The notes: generated by a model from the letters alone, not told the origin. Shown: positions 20,018 to 30,895, counted from the stretch's first letter. The stretch is DNA of 64,000 nucleotides from Tridacna crocea (GCA_943736015.1 OX031057.1:45718501-45782500); one strand, 5' to 3'. Translations and numbers: made by a program.

Positions 20018-20504
20018 ACAGCAACTGCAGATTCTAAATCAAATAAGACTAAATTGATGGGTTTGGTTTCTAATAAAGTAAAAACACTGTGAGAAAAGAA
20101 ACAAATGCTGGTTACCAGCATTTTCTCTTTTTTCTATAATGTTTTCAAAAGTGCCCTTCTTGAAGGTTGCAGAATGACCATATTGTTTTGTACAGAGTAG
20201 AGAAAAAGATACTTAAAAATATAGGTATAAACATTATATAATGCTGTTGATGACAGAGGCAAATGAAAGAGCATGCATGTGATGTAACATATTGTATTGA
20301 TCTACAAAAAAAGAAGCAATAGGTAAGAAAAAGGATCCTGAGAAAAAGAGGTAACCACATCATAAAATGGATGACGACGGAAGAAAAAAGAATAATAAGC
20401 CATGTCAAGTAACATATTGTATTGATTCTTAGAAAAGAAGCTATTAAATAAGTATTTATATATATCATATTACAGACAAGAGAATAAAGGACATGTATGC
20501 CGTT

Positions 20505-20696
20505 CTGTATCTTCACCGAGCAATCCCATGTTTTTAAAACCAAGGTAAGTAAGACTGTAAAAAAGGTTTTTGAAAAGATTGTGTGAAAAGGAGAAAATGC
20601 TGGTCACCAGCATTTTCTCCTTTGCCCACAATAATTTGTCTTTTTAAAACAACTCCAATTATTTCAACCCTACCAAATTTGTTGAGTAAAAAATTA
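20505..20696 (+). mobile_element. Family A copy, both ends worn
   Basis: Core GCTGGTCACCAGC with intact arms. It runs directly into a family B element. Confidence 0.7.
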
Positions 20697-20702
20697 ATGC
20701 TC

Positions 20703-20873
20703 TTAATCCTTATCCTGCTAAATAACTAAAATTAAATTTTTAATTCGGTAGTAAAACCCCAAAAATTGTTATTTCAGAGGGATCTTTCACAGAAAAAAAT
20801 CTCCAGGTCGGACAGCATAGATCCAAGATCAGACTGCACGTTCTGTGAGACACGATAAGCAGCCAAAGGGTAA
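20703..20873. mobile_element. Family B element
   Basis: TTAATCCTTATCCTGCTAAAT at left and AGCAGCCAAAGGGTAAA at right. Only one arm of the central palindrome (GATCCAAGATCAGACTGCA) survives. Confidence 0.68.
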
Positions 20874-20907
20874 ATAAGGATCAGTCAAGAAAATTGTCAT
20901 TTAACCC

Positions 20908-20957
20908 ATTGACGAGCAAACAAATTTTTTACCTTGGATAATTTGTTTGCTCGTCAA
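20908..20957. repeat. Short perfect hairpin
   Basis: ATTGACGAGCAAACAAAT is followed 14 nt later by its exact reverse complement, ATTTGTTTGCTCGTCAAT. A TTAACCC precedes it, so it may be a minimal TTAA element unrelated to family A. Confidence 0.75.
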
Positions 20958-21584
20958 TAACTTTTTTACCAGGGGTTGTTTAAAAAATCTAACACATCAA
21001 GCAAATCCCTGGTGTCCTTCCGCCTTCTCTGCTTCAAACCAAATTCCAATCGGTCACGTATTAACGGAATTATTGAAGATTTTCTTACCTGAAGTTGGGG
21101 AATTTTTTCAATTTTCAAATAACGGTCATTGTTGTTGTTGTTGTGTCACGTGATTCCCCGCCCTGATGAACATGATTGTGCTTGTAAGAAAGATTATAAC
21201 TGGGTTTCATAGTGTGATGACCTCTGGCAAGGTCAGACAAATTCCAGTTCATAACCTTTGTTCCTGTGAGTGACTTAAGAGGTGAAGGTCATTATTGTGT
21301 TCCATAAGTGAAAGTGGAGGTCAAGCTGATTACGGTTTAAATGGAAATTTTTGTGATGTGCAATTTTTTTCAATTTCATGAATCTAAAAAAATCTCTTAA
21401 CATATTTTGCCAAATGTATACCAACAAATAAGGATTGTTTTGAATTCTCAAATAATTATATACTCAAAATGTTTGTAACCTGTAATTTGCCAGTTTTACC
21501 ACATTCATGCATATCCATGTATAGAATAAATGGTTACCATCAGTTTGAAGATTGATGTGAAGGTCACTGACATGTACCATTATT
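20958..21584. other. Intron sequence with no recognised element
   Basis: Contains a short GTT microsatellite and a CACGTG hexamer near 21146; nothing else recognised. Confidence 0.4.
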
Positions 21585-21813
21585 TTAACCCTTTCCCAAA
21601 CAATCCCTGGTTTTTACGGGTCAGGAATAGAAGCCTTTTGAAAACATTGTGGGAAAAGGACAAAATGCTGGTAACCAGCATTTTCTCCTTTTCCCACAAT
21701 GTTTTCTACCCTATCATAGACTGAAATCGTCTTTTCGGCAAGAGTTGAAATGTGAACTGCAGATGCTTTCAATTTGGTCTAGTCCAAAAGTTTGTCGTTT
21801 GGGAAAGGGTTAA
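21585..21813 (+). mobile_element. Family A2 hairpin MITE, intact
   Basis: TTAACCCTTTCCCAAAC / GTTTGGGAAAGGGTTAA ends, perfect GCTGGTAACCAGC. A good reference for subtype A2. Confidence 0.95.
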
Positions 21814-21852
21814 GGATTACTTTCATCCTAGGTCAGTGTGATGCTCAAATAT

Positions 21853-22082
21853 TTAACTCTTTACCAAAGACAATATTTTAGACCTGTCCAAATTGAAAGC
21901 ATTTGCAGATGACAAAATAAAACATGACTTGAAAAATTAAAATTGTTTCGAAAAAGTGTACAAAACATTGTGGAAAAAGGAGAAAATGCTGGTTACCAGC
22001 ATTTTCTCCTTTTCCCACAATGCTTTCAAAAGGCTTCTTTCTCAGGGTTGTTAAAAGTAGGGATTGTGTGGTAAAGGGTTAA
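21853..22082 (-). mobile_element. Family A1 hairpin MITE, intact
   Basis: TTAACTCTTTACCAAAG / GTGGTAAAGGGTTAA ends; perfect core. Only 39 bp from the A2 copy on its left. Confidence 0.92.
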
Positions 22083-22289
22083 TCATGTATACAGACCCTG
22101 TAGATTATGATAGTACTGCACAAAACATTATGCGTGGTCTGATCTTGGATATAGATTGTCCACTACTTTACCTTATATTCTGATAAAAATAGCTTTCAAG
22201 TTACAGTATCAAAATGTGACTGAGACTATCCCTCTTATTCACTTGGCATGACATCGGTTAAATCTTTCTATACCATAGACGCCACTAGA

Positions 22290-22365
22290 AGCTTTTGTGG
22301 ACAGTGTAGATCAGGATCAGACTGTACAGAATGTGCAGTCTGATCTCTGATCCATATTGGCCAAT
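22290..22365. mobile_element. Family B core palindrome
   Basis: GGATCAGACTGTACAGAATG mirrored by GCAGTCTGATC, within decayed flanks. Confidence 0.55.
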
Positions 22366-22479
22366 GCCTCATTCTAAATCATGGATGAATTTTCCCTTGA
22401 ACTTGTAATGGAACTGTATTGGAAGCTTTTGAAACAATGCAACTTATTTATTCAATAGCGAAGAAGTTAACAGATTCTT

Positions 22480-22653
22480 AAATTGAACCTACACAAAATT
22501 TTAGCCTTCAATCAAGTCGATGGCATTTGCAGACAACTGATCACAACAAATCTATGACTGGTTTGCATTATTATCTCCTTTTCCCACAATAATTTCAAAA
22601 GCCCCTTTCATTTAGGGGTTGTTATATTCGGGATTGTCTGGTAAATGGTTCAA
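22480..22653 (-). mobile_element. Family A copy, left arm deleted
   Basis: ACAAAATTTTAGCC and GCATTTGCAGAC at left, then only the right arm (TCTCCTTTTCCCAC) and right end TGGTAAATGG. Confidence 0.6.
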
Positions 22654-22672
22654 CAAATTGACTTGAAAGCAT

Positions 22673-22901
22673 TTAACTCATTACCAAACGGCAATATTTT
22701 AGACTGGTCCAAATTGAAAGCATTTGCAGACGACACAATAAAAGTGACTGAAAATTTGAAATTTGTTTTGTGAAGGGTAGAAAACATTGTGGGAAAAGGA
22801 GAAAATGCTGGTTACCAGCATTTTCTCCTTTTCCCACAATGTTTTCTAAAGACTTCTTTTTCAGGGGCGTCAAAAGTAAGGATTGTGTGGTAATGGGTTA
22901 A
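22673..22901 (-). mobile_element. Family A1 hairpin MITE, intact
   Basis: TTAACTCATTACCAAAC / GTGTGGTAATGGGTTAA; core GCTGGTTACCAGC. Confidence 0.95.
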
Positions 22902-23294
22902 GTAGATGGAGAAATTGCATGATAGAAGCAATTTGCCATGTCTCAGTAATTTTAGAATGTTAACTGAAACCTAGACTTTTACCTTCACAGTGTGAAATAT
23001 TGAATTTTAAAGTCAGTAGAAAAGAGGATACTTTAGGAATTTCATGGTAAGATTTGCAAGAACTCACAATATACCCCACTTGGCAGATCAAAGATCAATT
23101 CAAATAGAGCAATATAATTTTGGATCTACCTCAACTGTAATAGTACCTGAACTTTTCTCCACATCCCAATTCAAACCTGTAATAAACACCTGGTTATTCA
23201 TGCATATTTGATCATTTAATTTCAAATTGAAATATGATGAGGGTTGACTCATTAGTCCAGTATCTCTCTGAATAAGTCAACTCTCCTTTGTGGT
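22902..23294. other. Intron sequence with no recognised feature
   Basis: No exon, hairpin or repeat unit recognised. Confidence 0.4.
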
Positions 23295-23701
23295 TTAATT
23301 CACTACCAAATGACAATTTTTTAGGCTTGTCCAAATTGAAAGCATTTGCAGACAACAAAGTAAAAGTGACTTAAAATTGAAATTTGTTTTGTGAGTGAAG
23401 AGTAGAAAACATTGTGAGGAAAGGAGAAAATGCTGGTTAATTACCAGCATTTTCTCCTTGTCCTACAATGTTTTCAAAAAGCTTCTTTCTCAAGATCATC
23501 AAAAGTAGGAAACAATCCTGAAGAGGCAGGATTTTGAAAACATGCAGAGAAAATGAAAACTTCTTTATAGCCACCATTTTCTTCCTTTCCAAACATGTTT
23601 TACATTATTAAAATCAAGTATCACTATTTTCTAAATAATGTCTTCCACTCAAAAGTGTTCAGTTTAGTTCAGTCTAAAATTTTGTCGTTGGTAAAGTTTA
23701 A
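23295..23701. mobile_element. Two truncated family A copies, opposite orientation
   Basis: A minus-oriented copy (core GCTGGTTAATTACCAGC, symmetric TTAA insert at the centre) loses its right end near 23510. It continues as a plus-oriented worn copy ending TCGTTGGTAAAGTTTAA. Confidence 0.72.
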
Positions 23702-23966
23702 CATTAAATAAAGGTTTATAGAGGTAACACCTGTATGCATTTACTCAGAGCCAAATCTAGCTTAGTGACCACAAGATTGAACTTCAGAAGAAAGTCTTCC
23801 TCTAAAAAGATTCACAGCTCGAAATGAGTAACAGAATCCTGACCACAAGGTTTTAAAAAAGTTTTGGTATTTTGTTCCGACCACAAGATTTTCAAATAAC
23901 GCTGGTAATTTGATTCTAACTGGGAAAGTTTAGTCCTTTGGCCTTTCTCTTAAAAAGATTCTGATC

Positions 23967-24135
23967 CACCCTTTATCACTTAATTCCCAGTTTTAACAGC
24001 CCTGAAGAAAGAAGGCTTTTGAAAACAATATTGGAAAAGGAGCAAAATGCTTGTAACCAGCATTTTCTCCTTTTTCAATTTTCTATAATGTTTTCTACCT
24101 TACCAAAAATGGTTTTGTCACATTGTAAGGAGTCA
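23967..24135 (+). mobile_element. Family A copy, right end missing
   Basis: Left TTATCACTTAATTCCC, core TGCTTGTAACCAGCA with CAATTTTC inserted in the right arm; stops after ACCTTACC. Confidence 0.62.
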
Positions 24136-24158
24136 AAACTGTGTAGACAACCTGAACC

Positions 24159-24388
24159 CTTTACTCATTACCAAACGACAGTATTTTACACTGGTCCAAA
24201 TTGAAAGCATTTGCAGATGACAAAATAAAAGTGACTGAAAATTTGAAATTTGTTTTATGAAGGATAGAAAACATTGTGGGAAAAGGAGAAAATGCTGGTA
24301 ACCATCATTTTCTCCTTTTCCCACGATGTTTTCTACAGGCTTCTTTCTCAGGGGCATCATAAGTAGGGATTGTGTGGTAATGGGCTAA
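24159..24388 (-). mobile_element. Family A1 hairpin MITE
   Basis: Both TTAA sites mutated (left CTTTACTCATTACC, right GGGCTAA). One arm mismatch (CCATCATTTT). Confidence 0.88.
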
Positions 24389-24670
24389 CTCTTTGGGAGA
24401 AAATTTTTTACCAGACCCTATTAATACTGGTCCATATTTGCTGATGACAAACAGTTATCATCATAGCCTTCATGTAATTTGACTTTGCTCAGAAATGTTA
24501 GAAAATATTAAATGGGAAAAGCACAAAATGTTGGTTACTATCTCCTGCGCCCACAATTATTTCCATCTTAAGAAGGAGACCTCAGATCATTTCAACTCTA
24601 TCTCATTTATTGTCTGCAAATACTGCCAATTTCGAAAAGTCTAAAATTTTATTGTGTGGCACAGATTTAA
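24385..24670 (-). mobile_element. Strongly decayed family A copy
   Basis: Starts CTAACTCTTTGGG; core ATGTTGGTTACTATC; a right subterminal block (AAAGTCTAAAATTTTATTG) ends at TTTAA shared with the next copy. Confidence 0.5.
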
Positions 24671-24893
24671 CCCTTTAACATATGAATTTTAATGAGCCTG
24701 AGAAAGAGGCTTTTTGAAAACAATGGGGGAGAAGGAGAAAATGCTGATAATCAGCATTTTCTCCTTTTTCTACAATGTTTTCTAAGCTATCTAAGATAAA
24801 CTCCATCATTTGAGCCACGATTTGATTTTCATCTGCAAAATTAATGCTTATCGTTACAACACTCTATATATTTGGTCTTTTGCAAAGACTTAA
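24667..24893 (+). mobile_element. Family A copy with compensated core change
   Basis: The core is ATGCTGATAATCAGCAT: the usual GG/CC pair became GA/TC on both arms. Left TTAACCCTTTAAC, right TTTGCAAAGACTTAA. Confidence 0.78.
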
Positions 24894-26564
24894 ACAGACT
24901 GTACATTGCAAAATGGAATAGCAGATAATGCATGGGATAATTTGGTAAATCTTTTCGTCCAGTCTAGAACTGCACATCATCTTCATTTCTCACTTTATGC
25001 CCATATAAGGGAAAGAGTCAACCATTTAAAATCAATTCCCTGTGGGAAAAATGTTTTCTAATACCATCAGTCTATTTCATCTACAGGATGGTCAAGTTTT
25101 ACATCTAGATGTTTATCTCTTTCTTCTTTTGTGTTTGTGTCCAGATGAATTTAAAAACATTTACTCTACTCTTCCAAAAACATTGAAAAATGGTTAACAA
25201 AAAGCACCTTCTATCATTTTAAGTTCATGAATAACTTGTGTATCAGGCCAATAAATGACATTTCCCTTGCAAACTCACACTCCTCTGACAATCAATACAA
25301 TATGGACATATTTTTGGTATAACAGTTGGAACTGTTGACAGACTGTTGACCGTTTAATATACCGTTTTCTACAACCATATCACATAACATAATAATGAAA
25401 TACAGCATGCTACTGCCATGGTTTCTTTTGAACATGCCATTGCAAACACCATAAACACTGTACCAACATCCTGGTACTATCAAACATAATATGGCAAGCG
25501 CCATGATGAGGACTGACACCTCACCAGCAATTCTAGAGCAGCCGCGACTTGACCCATGACTTTGTGGAACTCTACAACACAATATTGCAAGCACCATGAT
25601 GAGAACTGACACCTTGCCAGCAATTCTAAAGGCAGCTAAACTTGATTCATGGCGCTCTGAGGGCCTACCACTGTAACTGGTATTGAATTTTAAACATAAA
25701 ATGCTATATGAGCTAAAGAACGAAATGAAAATGTACATCTGACTGCAATAAGTTCCAACTCTGAATTGAAAGAGCATTACACTTGTGCCCTAAACAAACG
25801 CCTATTATTGGCTTAGACCATTAAAAGGGCAATTAGTTTTCGTCTAAATTGATTCCTAAAATGCCGAAAATAACATGTGATGGGCTGGAATTGGACCTTC
25901 ATCCTCAAGATCAGTAAGCTCTTTTTGTGAGGCAGTCCAGCAGCCTGCTTCTCAGACACCAATATATTGCCTCTACACTGTCTACATTTGATTTGTTCCA
26001 AAAGGTTTCAGCGAAATCATTTATGTATATGTAACAAGACTCTCTCTGTTATCCTTCATTATCTTTACCAAATCCAAGTCATCAGCATTTTCTCCTTTTC
26101 CAATAATGTTTTTCAATTATAACTTCTTCCAAGTTGTAAAAACATGGGATTGTTTATCGAAAGGTACACTGGAAACAACATCATTTTCAATCTCCCTTGG
26201 GGTATTTCATTACAAATTCTTCAAAGCTATCAGTTATACATTTCATTTACAGAAGTAGCCATCGCTAATTCACTCACGATTACTTTTCAACCATGACAAG
26301 CCAATAAGTCTACAAGATATACATAGCAAGTTCCTCACTCAGAATAAAGAAAACAGCTTGATTCAGATTTATCTAAAGAATTTTTCCATACGTAAAGCCC
26401 AAACAGAGGCTAAAAGTAAACAGTACATGTAGTAAAATGCATTTAAAATAAATCATATCATTTTAAAGACAATTTGTAATTGTACAGTTGTTGCAAGTGG
26501 AAGATTAGGTTGCTGACAGAAAAATGAATTCCAAAACCAAGTAAAAAGTAAAAGAACCAAAAGA
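24894..26564. other. Repeat-poor intron stretch
   Basis: Mostly unique sequence in the 14.5-kb intron. It holds the 93-bp tandem duplication near 25488 and one family A fragment at 26081..26165. No Ig-like exon was found on the minus strand, consistent with exon 2 splicing straight to exon 3. Confidence 0.5.
25488..25673. repeat. 93-bp direct tandem duplication
   Basis: Unit 1 starts AATATGGCAAGCGCCATGAT at 25488, unit 2 starts AATATTGCAAGCACCATGAT at 25581. The period is a multiple of three, which keeps a 161-codon minus frame open, but nothing else supports coding. Confidence 0.75.
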
Positions 26565-26773
26565 TTAACTCCTTACCACACAATAAAATTCTAGACTTGA
26601 CCAAATCAAAAGCATCTGTGCATCATATACATGTGAGTTAAAAATTAAAATTTGTTTTGGGAAGGGTAGAAAACATTGTGGGAAAAGGAGAAAATGCTGA
26701 TTACCAGCACTTCTCTTTTTCCAATGTTTTCAAAAAGGCTCCTTTCTCAGGGTCATTAAAAGTGAAGGGTTAA
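26565..26773 (-). mobile_element. Family A1 copy
   Basis: TTAACTCCTTACCACAC left end, TGAAGGGTTAA right end, core GCTGATTACCAGC with a shortened right arm. Confidence 0.8.
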
Positions 26774-26791
26774 CCAATTTTAAAGCTGGTT

Positions 26792-27001
26792 TTAACCCAT
26801 TGCCACACAATCCCTACTTTTGACGACCCTGAGAAGGAAGCCTTTAGAAAACATTGTGGGTAACTAGCATTTTCTCCTGTCCCACAATATTTTCTACCCT
26901 TCACAAAACAAATTTCAAATTTTCAGTCACTTTTATTTTGTCATTTGCATATGCTTTCCATTTTAACAAGCCTAAAATATTACCTTTTGATAAAGAGTTA
27001 A
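26792..27001 (+). mobile_element. Family A1 copy, left arm deleted
   Basis: Left TTAACCCATTGCCACAC; CATTGTGGG runs directly to TAACTAGCATTTTCTCC; right TTTTGATAAAGAGTTAA. Confidence 0.83.
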
Positions 27002-27124
27002 AACTATTTTTTCTGCCAGTGACTAACACTTGTACCAACTGTACAGTAACAGATTAATATCTCAAAAGTTTGTCCCCCACTCATATGTTTAATTTGACAA
27101 GTCTAAAATTTTGTTATATGGCCT

Positions 27125-27360
27125 GCAAAACACAAAAAGGGGCATTTTGGACATTTGTGTAAAGTGTTGTCTCGGATCAGCATGGCACTTTGCGCAATGC
27201 AATTTCCATGTTCATGTAATTTTTCTGATTTACGGCAGGTCTACTATAGCACAAAATCTAATGTAGTCATAATGTGCAATCTCAGATCAGCTTGCCCTGA
27301 TTCCACAAGCTGATCTGAGACAACAGTGTACACAGATGTTGAAATGCCCTTTTTTGCAAG
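27125..27360. mobile_element. Family G long-inverted-repeat element
   Basis: GGGGCATTTTGGACATTTGT and TTGTCTCGGATCAGC at left pair with GCTGATCTGAGACAA and GATGTTGAAATGCCC at right. Confidence 0.6.
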
Positions 27361-27399
27361 CCAGAGTAAAGATTTAAGACAGGTGCCAGCTTAGTTCAG

Positions 27400-27560
27400 A
27401 TGCATTACTACATACCAGCACTGGAAACTAGCATTTTCTCCTTTTCTCATGGTATTTTCTTTTCATTCAAAGACTAAATGCATCAACTGATCCACATTTC
27501 CTTGTTTTCTCCCAGTGCTTTCAATCTGGACAAGTCTAAATTTGTTGTCTGGTAAAGGTA
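27400..27560 (+). mobile_element. Family A copy, left third missing
   Basis: Begins at the core (CACTGGAAACTAGCATTTTC) and reaches TTGTCTGGTAAAGG. A CT microsatellite follows at 27580..27615. Confidence 0.6.
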
Positions 27561-27869
27561 AATTTATTTTGCCTTTGTGTGACTCTCTCCCTTTATCTCT
27601 CTCTCTCTCCTCTTTCTCAACTGCCACCTTTCCTCTCTCATTACATTTACTACATTTTAGTTGATGGTTGAATAGAATTAAAAACAGTTATTGCTTAATT
27701 CTTCTGATACATTTCATTTTAAAGTGCACAAAGGACAAACATTTGAAGAAGAGATTTTTTATCAGCAGTGTAAATAACAATAGCAGAAAAGTAGCCATGA
27801 TTGCTGAACTTGAATATTGCTTCTTCACTGTCAATACTTTCAAAATGTTACCATCTGCAGCATAGTGCA

Positions 27870-27990
27870 AAACATATTAGAGCCATGCTCTATGAAAAGG
27901 TGGTTAAGTGCATCTGCAAGATCCACTGACCCATGCCAGTCTGCCCAGTATCTGCAGACTGACCTTGGTCTATACTTCTTCTAGAGGTCA
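27870..27990. repeat. Family C palindromic repeat
   Basis: GAGCCATGCTCTATGAAAAGG and CATGCCAGTCTGCCCAG..CTGCAGACTG, inverse to the copy at 6690. Confidence 0.5.
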
Positions 27991-28088
27991 ATTTCCTGAT
28001 GTCAAAGAACCATTTTACCTCAGGATCACATCCGGTTGTAAGACAAAATGAATTTATCAATCTGCAATTCTAGGATAACTTTCTTGGT

Positions 28089-29147
28089 TTAACTTATCAC
28101 CACACCAGGGTTTGCCTTGACGCACGATTTTGTGCGTTTTGACACTCTTTTAAGGAAAATGACCCACATTTTTTTCAGTAATGCGTCATGGTGGACGCAC
28201 AAGTACAATAAGAGGTACCGTAATACTGATCGTATATACTTCTGACACAGTTACATCGTGAGCAGATGAAAAATCTGGAGTACAAAGGGAAAATGGGACG
28301 AAACACTGGACTGTGTATCGATTTTACTAAAATACCGTCGTTCTTTAAACAGGTCTAAACTAAACCAGTCAATCTCAAATGAAAACAATAATGTTTCCTG
28401 TCAAAATCGACGTCATTCTTGCTGTCTGCAAGGAAGAAGAGCCCTTACACAAAGATCAGATGATACTGCGGCTGGTAAGCACCCAGAACATCATTTCAAG
28501 GTCTCAAGGGTTCACTGTAAATTAGCTAGAGCTACACTTTGTTATTCTTTGAAAACAGCGGCATGAAAGCGACCCGCGTGTCAAAACACAAGAATCGGTC
28601 ATTAATCTAATTGGTGAAAACAGTTTATTTTCGGCCGAAATGGATAATCTTTATCAAGAAAAATAACAGAGACTTCCCACTCTGGCCGACAACAAGCTTT
28701 CTTCGCCAACGAAATGGTCGATTCCAGTGATAAAAACAAAATAACCCTTAACCATAGCAAGAGGCTACACATAAAAGAACAAAATACTTTTACAAATAGT
28801 AGCTTTTGTTTAAGCGATTAAGCAAGTTAAATTTTGCTGTGACCCCCTACAAATTCCAAAAATACCCCCATTATTTTTGAGTAGGGGGTCCACAATGACC
28901 CCCTATTTTTGTGGCCGAGGGAAAACCCTGCCACACAATCCCTACTTTTGACAACCATGAGGAGGAAGCCTTTAGAAAACATTGTGGGAAAAGGAGAAAA
29001 TGCTGGTAACCAGCATATTCTCCTTTTCCCACAATGTTTTCCTCCCTTCACAAAACAAATTTCAAATTTTCACTCACTTTTATTTTGTCATCTGCAAATG
29101 CTTTTGATTTAGTCAAACCTAAAATTTTGTTGTTTGGTAATGAGATA
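28089..29147 (+). mobile_element. Family A1 copy interrupted by an 825-bp element
   Basis: The left end TTAACTTATCACCACAC stops at 28105. The copy resumes at 28931 (CCACACAATCCCTAC) with a perfect core and right end TTTGGTAATGAGATAA. Confidence 0.85.
28106..28930. mobile_element. hAT-like non-autonomous element
   Basis: Terminal inverted repeats CAGGGTTTGCC / GGGAAAACCCTG, flanked by direct CCACAC on both sides. Ends starting CAGGG fit hAT elements; their target duplication is normally 8 bp and only 6 bp match here. It is less AT-rich than its surroundings. A short minus-to-plus paired G/C tract (TAGGGGGTC...GACCCCCTA) lies near the right end. A plus frame near 28267 (MKNLEYKGKMGRN, then FTKIPSFFKQ and GT) may be a transposase remnant, which is speculative. 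Confidence 0.68.
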
Positions 29148-29372
29148 ATACATCTTCAACATGCATAACACCCCCTTTTCTGAAAGTGTGGCTCCATGGT
29201 TTAACCACTTGAGGTTAAATTTCACCTTCTCTTCTGGATCCCAGCTAGACAAGGCTGATAAGCCCCATATAAAAGACATCCAGCTGACAGTTTAATGGAA
29301 CCAGTGCTAATAAAGACTGTTATGTAAGACATGAAGCACTTAAAACTGGTTATTTAGAGCCATAAAGTTTAT

Positions 29373-29581
29373 TTAACCATTAGGCTGCTAAATGGAACTC
29401 ACTGACCTTTTGTGGACATTGTAGATCAAGATCAAACTGCACAAAATGTGCAGTCTGATTCTGAATCTACACTGTCCAGTAAGGATATATATTTCTCCCT
29501 AAAATACCTTTGAAAGAAAAACTTTGGTTTTTACAGTTGGGTAGAAAGTTTATCAAATTTATTTAGCAGGATAAGAGTTAA
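29373..29581. mobile_element. Family B element, full length
   Basis: TTAACCATTAGGCTGCTAAAT at left, ATTTAGCAGGATAAGAGTTAA at right; central AGACTGCAC-type palindrome with CACAAAATGTGC. Confidence 0.82.
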
Positions 29582-29704
29582 TCAAAACAAGATTTCTGTA
29601 ATAGCTATGTGCCCTTCCTAACCAGTTGCACTGACAATATGGGTCACTGTGACCTTGACCCCAGACTCATTGACCTTAAAGTCACATACATATATTACAT
29701 ACAA

Positions 29705-29912
29705 GTTATATCTGAGTTTTGACAATCTTCAGAAAGACCACTCCTAAAACCATATTGGAAAACGGTGCAAATGTCGCATTTACTCCTTTTCCCACCATGT
29801 TTTCCCCCCAGTTTCAAAGACAATTTCCACTATTTCAGGTACATTTAATGTGTCATCTGCAAATGGCTTCGATTTGGACAAGTCTGAAATTTTGTTGTTT
29901 GATAAGGAATGA
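29705..29912 (+). mobile_element. Family A copy, diverged
   Basis: GAGTTTTGACAATCTTCAG, a core reduced to GTGCAAATGTCGCATTTAC, and a clear right block ending TTTGATAAGGAAT. Confidence 0.62.
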
Positions 29913-30097
29913 AATGCAAAATTCTGTCAAATTCAACCTTGGCAGTTGCACTATAGCACTAAACTTAAATCTTAACCAAAGATTTATTCAAGACTAATTC
30001 ATTTTGAAGTATGAGTTTAGGACACATTAAAGGAGGCTTCAAAAATGAGTTTTGTTCTCTATAACCCCAGATAACACTGGGGAAAAGGATAAAGTTC

Positions 30098-30311
30098 TTA
30101 ACCCTTAAAGTGCTAAATTAATACAAGAGACATTTTTAAAAGGGAAAAACGTCTGAAATATTGCTGTACCAAGGGGGTTTTTTGCCAGAATATGAAACAA
30201 AATAGTGGACAGTGTACATGCAAGATCAGACTGCATGTTCTGTACAGTCTGATCTTGATCTACACTGTCCATAAAAACAAGTTAAGTTGGTTCCAGCACT
30301 TTAAGGGTTAA
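30098..30311. mobile_element. Family B subtype with AAAGTGCT ends
   Basis: TTAACCCTTAAAGTGCTAAAT / CAGCACTTTAAGGGTTAA. The core arms GATCAGACTGCATG and CAGTCTGATC are shared with family B, but the ends differ: the same core with new termini. Confidence 0.82.
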
Positions 30312-30582
30312 ACCATCATCTCCTTTTTCATCTACATTTTCAATGTTGTCTCCCACAGGATTAAGAACACAGGTTTGTTGGGTAACTGGTTACAGTAATA
30401 AAATCTGGATACAAAATTTTCTATTTCTTCAACTTCTAACCTTATTGACTTTACTGCTGATGGTTTTGAAAGCATCCTTTTATAAATATAAAAGTCAGCA
30501 AAAAAGAGGGAGTAATGTATGATTATATTGAGACAACACCCAGTTATACATGCTCATTGTTTTTTCAGATAAATGCCATTAA

Positions 30583-30807
30583 TTAACTCTCTACCATACA
30601 ATTCAAAGTTTTACCGACCATAAAGAGAGGTAAATTTGTGGTAAAAAGAACAAATACTGGTAAACATCATTTCTTCCACTTCATACTACATGTACTTTTT
30701 CTAGCCTTCCAAAAACAATTTCCAGTATTGAGTTGCACTGAATTTGTTGTCTGCAAATGCTTTGAGCTTGGACAAATTCTCTGTTTTCTTGTTTGGTAAA
30801 AGATTAA
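30583..30807 (+). mobile_element. Family A1 copy
   Basis: TTAACTCTCTACCATAC / TTTGGTAAAAGATTAA; core weakened (CTGGTAAACATC). A right-block fragment follows (30810..30875), just before the exon 2 donor. Confidence 0.78.
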
Positions 30808-30895
30808 AGCACAATTAATTTACTGTGTGCAAAAACTTTCACAATAGACTATTCTACAACTTTGATGTCTGGCAATGTATAATTCCTACACTTAC

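Larger units (their letters stand above)
19562..20198 (-). mobile_element. Outermost family A copy of a three-level nest
   Basis: Left piece CACTCTTTTCCAGGCAGC...TTTTACACC (19562..19597); right piece from 20018 (CAGCAACTGCAGATTC) through the core GCTGGTTACCAGC to 20198. Together they read as one copy interrupted at a TTAA. Confidence 0.7.

Noticed and set aside
21143..21150. CACGTG E-box as a regulatory site
   Set aside because: A single hexamer in a long intron has no supporting context.
25292..25777. 161-codon minus-strand open frame
   Set aside because: No recognisable domain and no signal or splice context; its length is helped by a 93-bp duplication. Reported only as a repeat.
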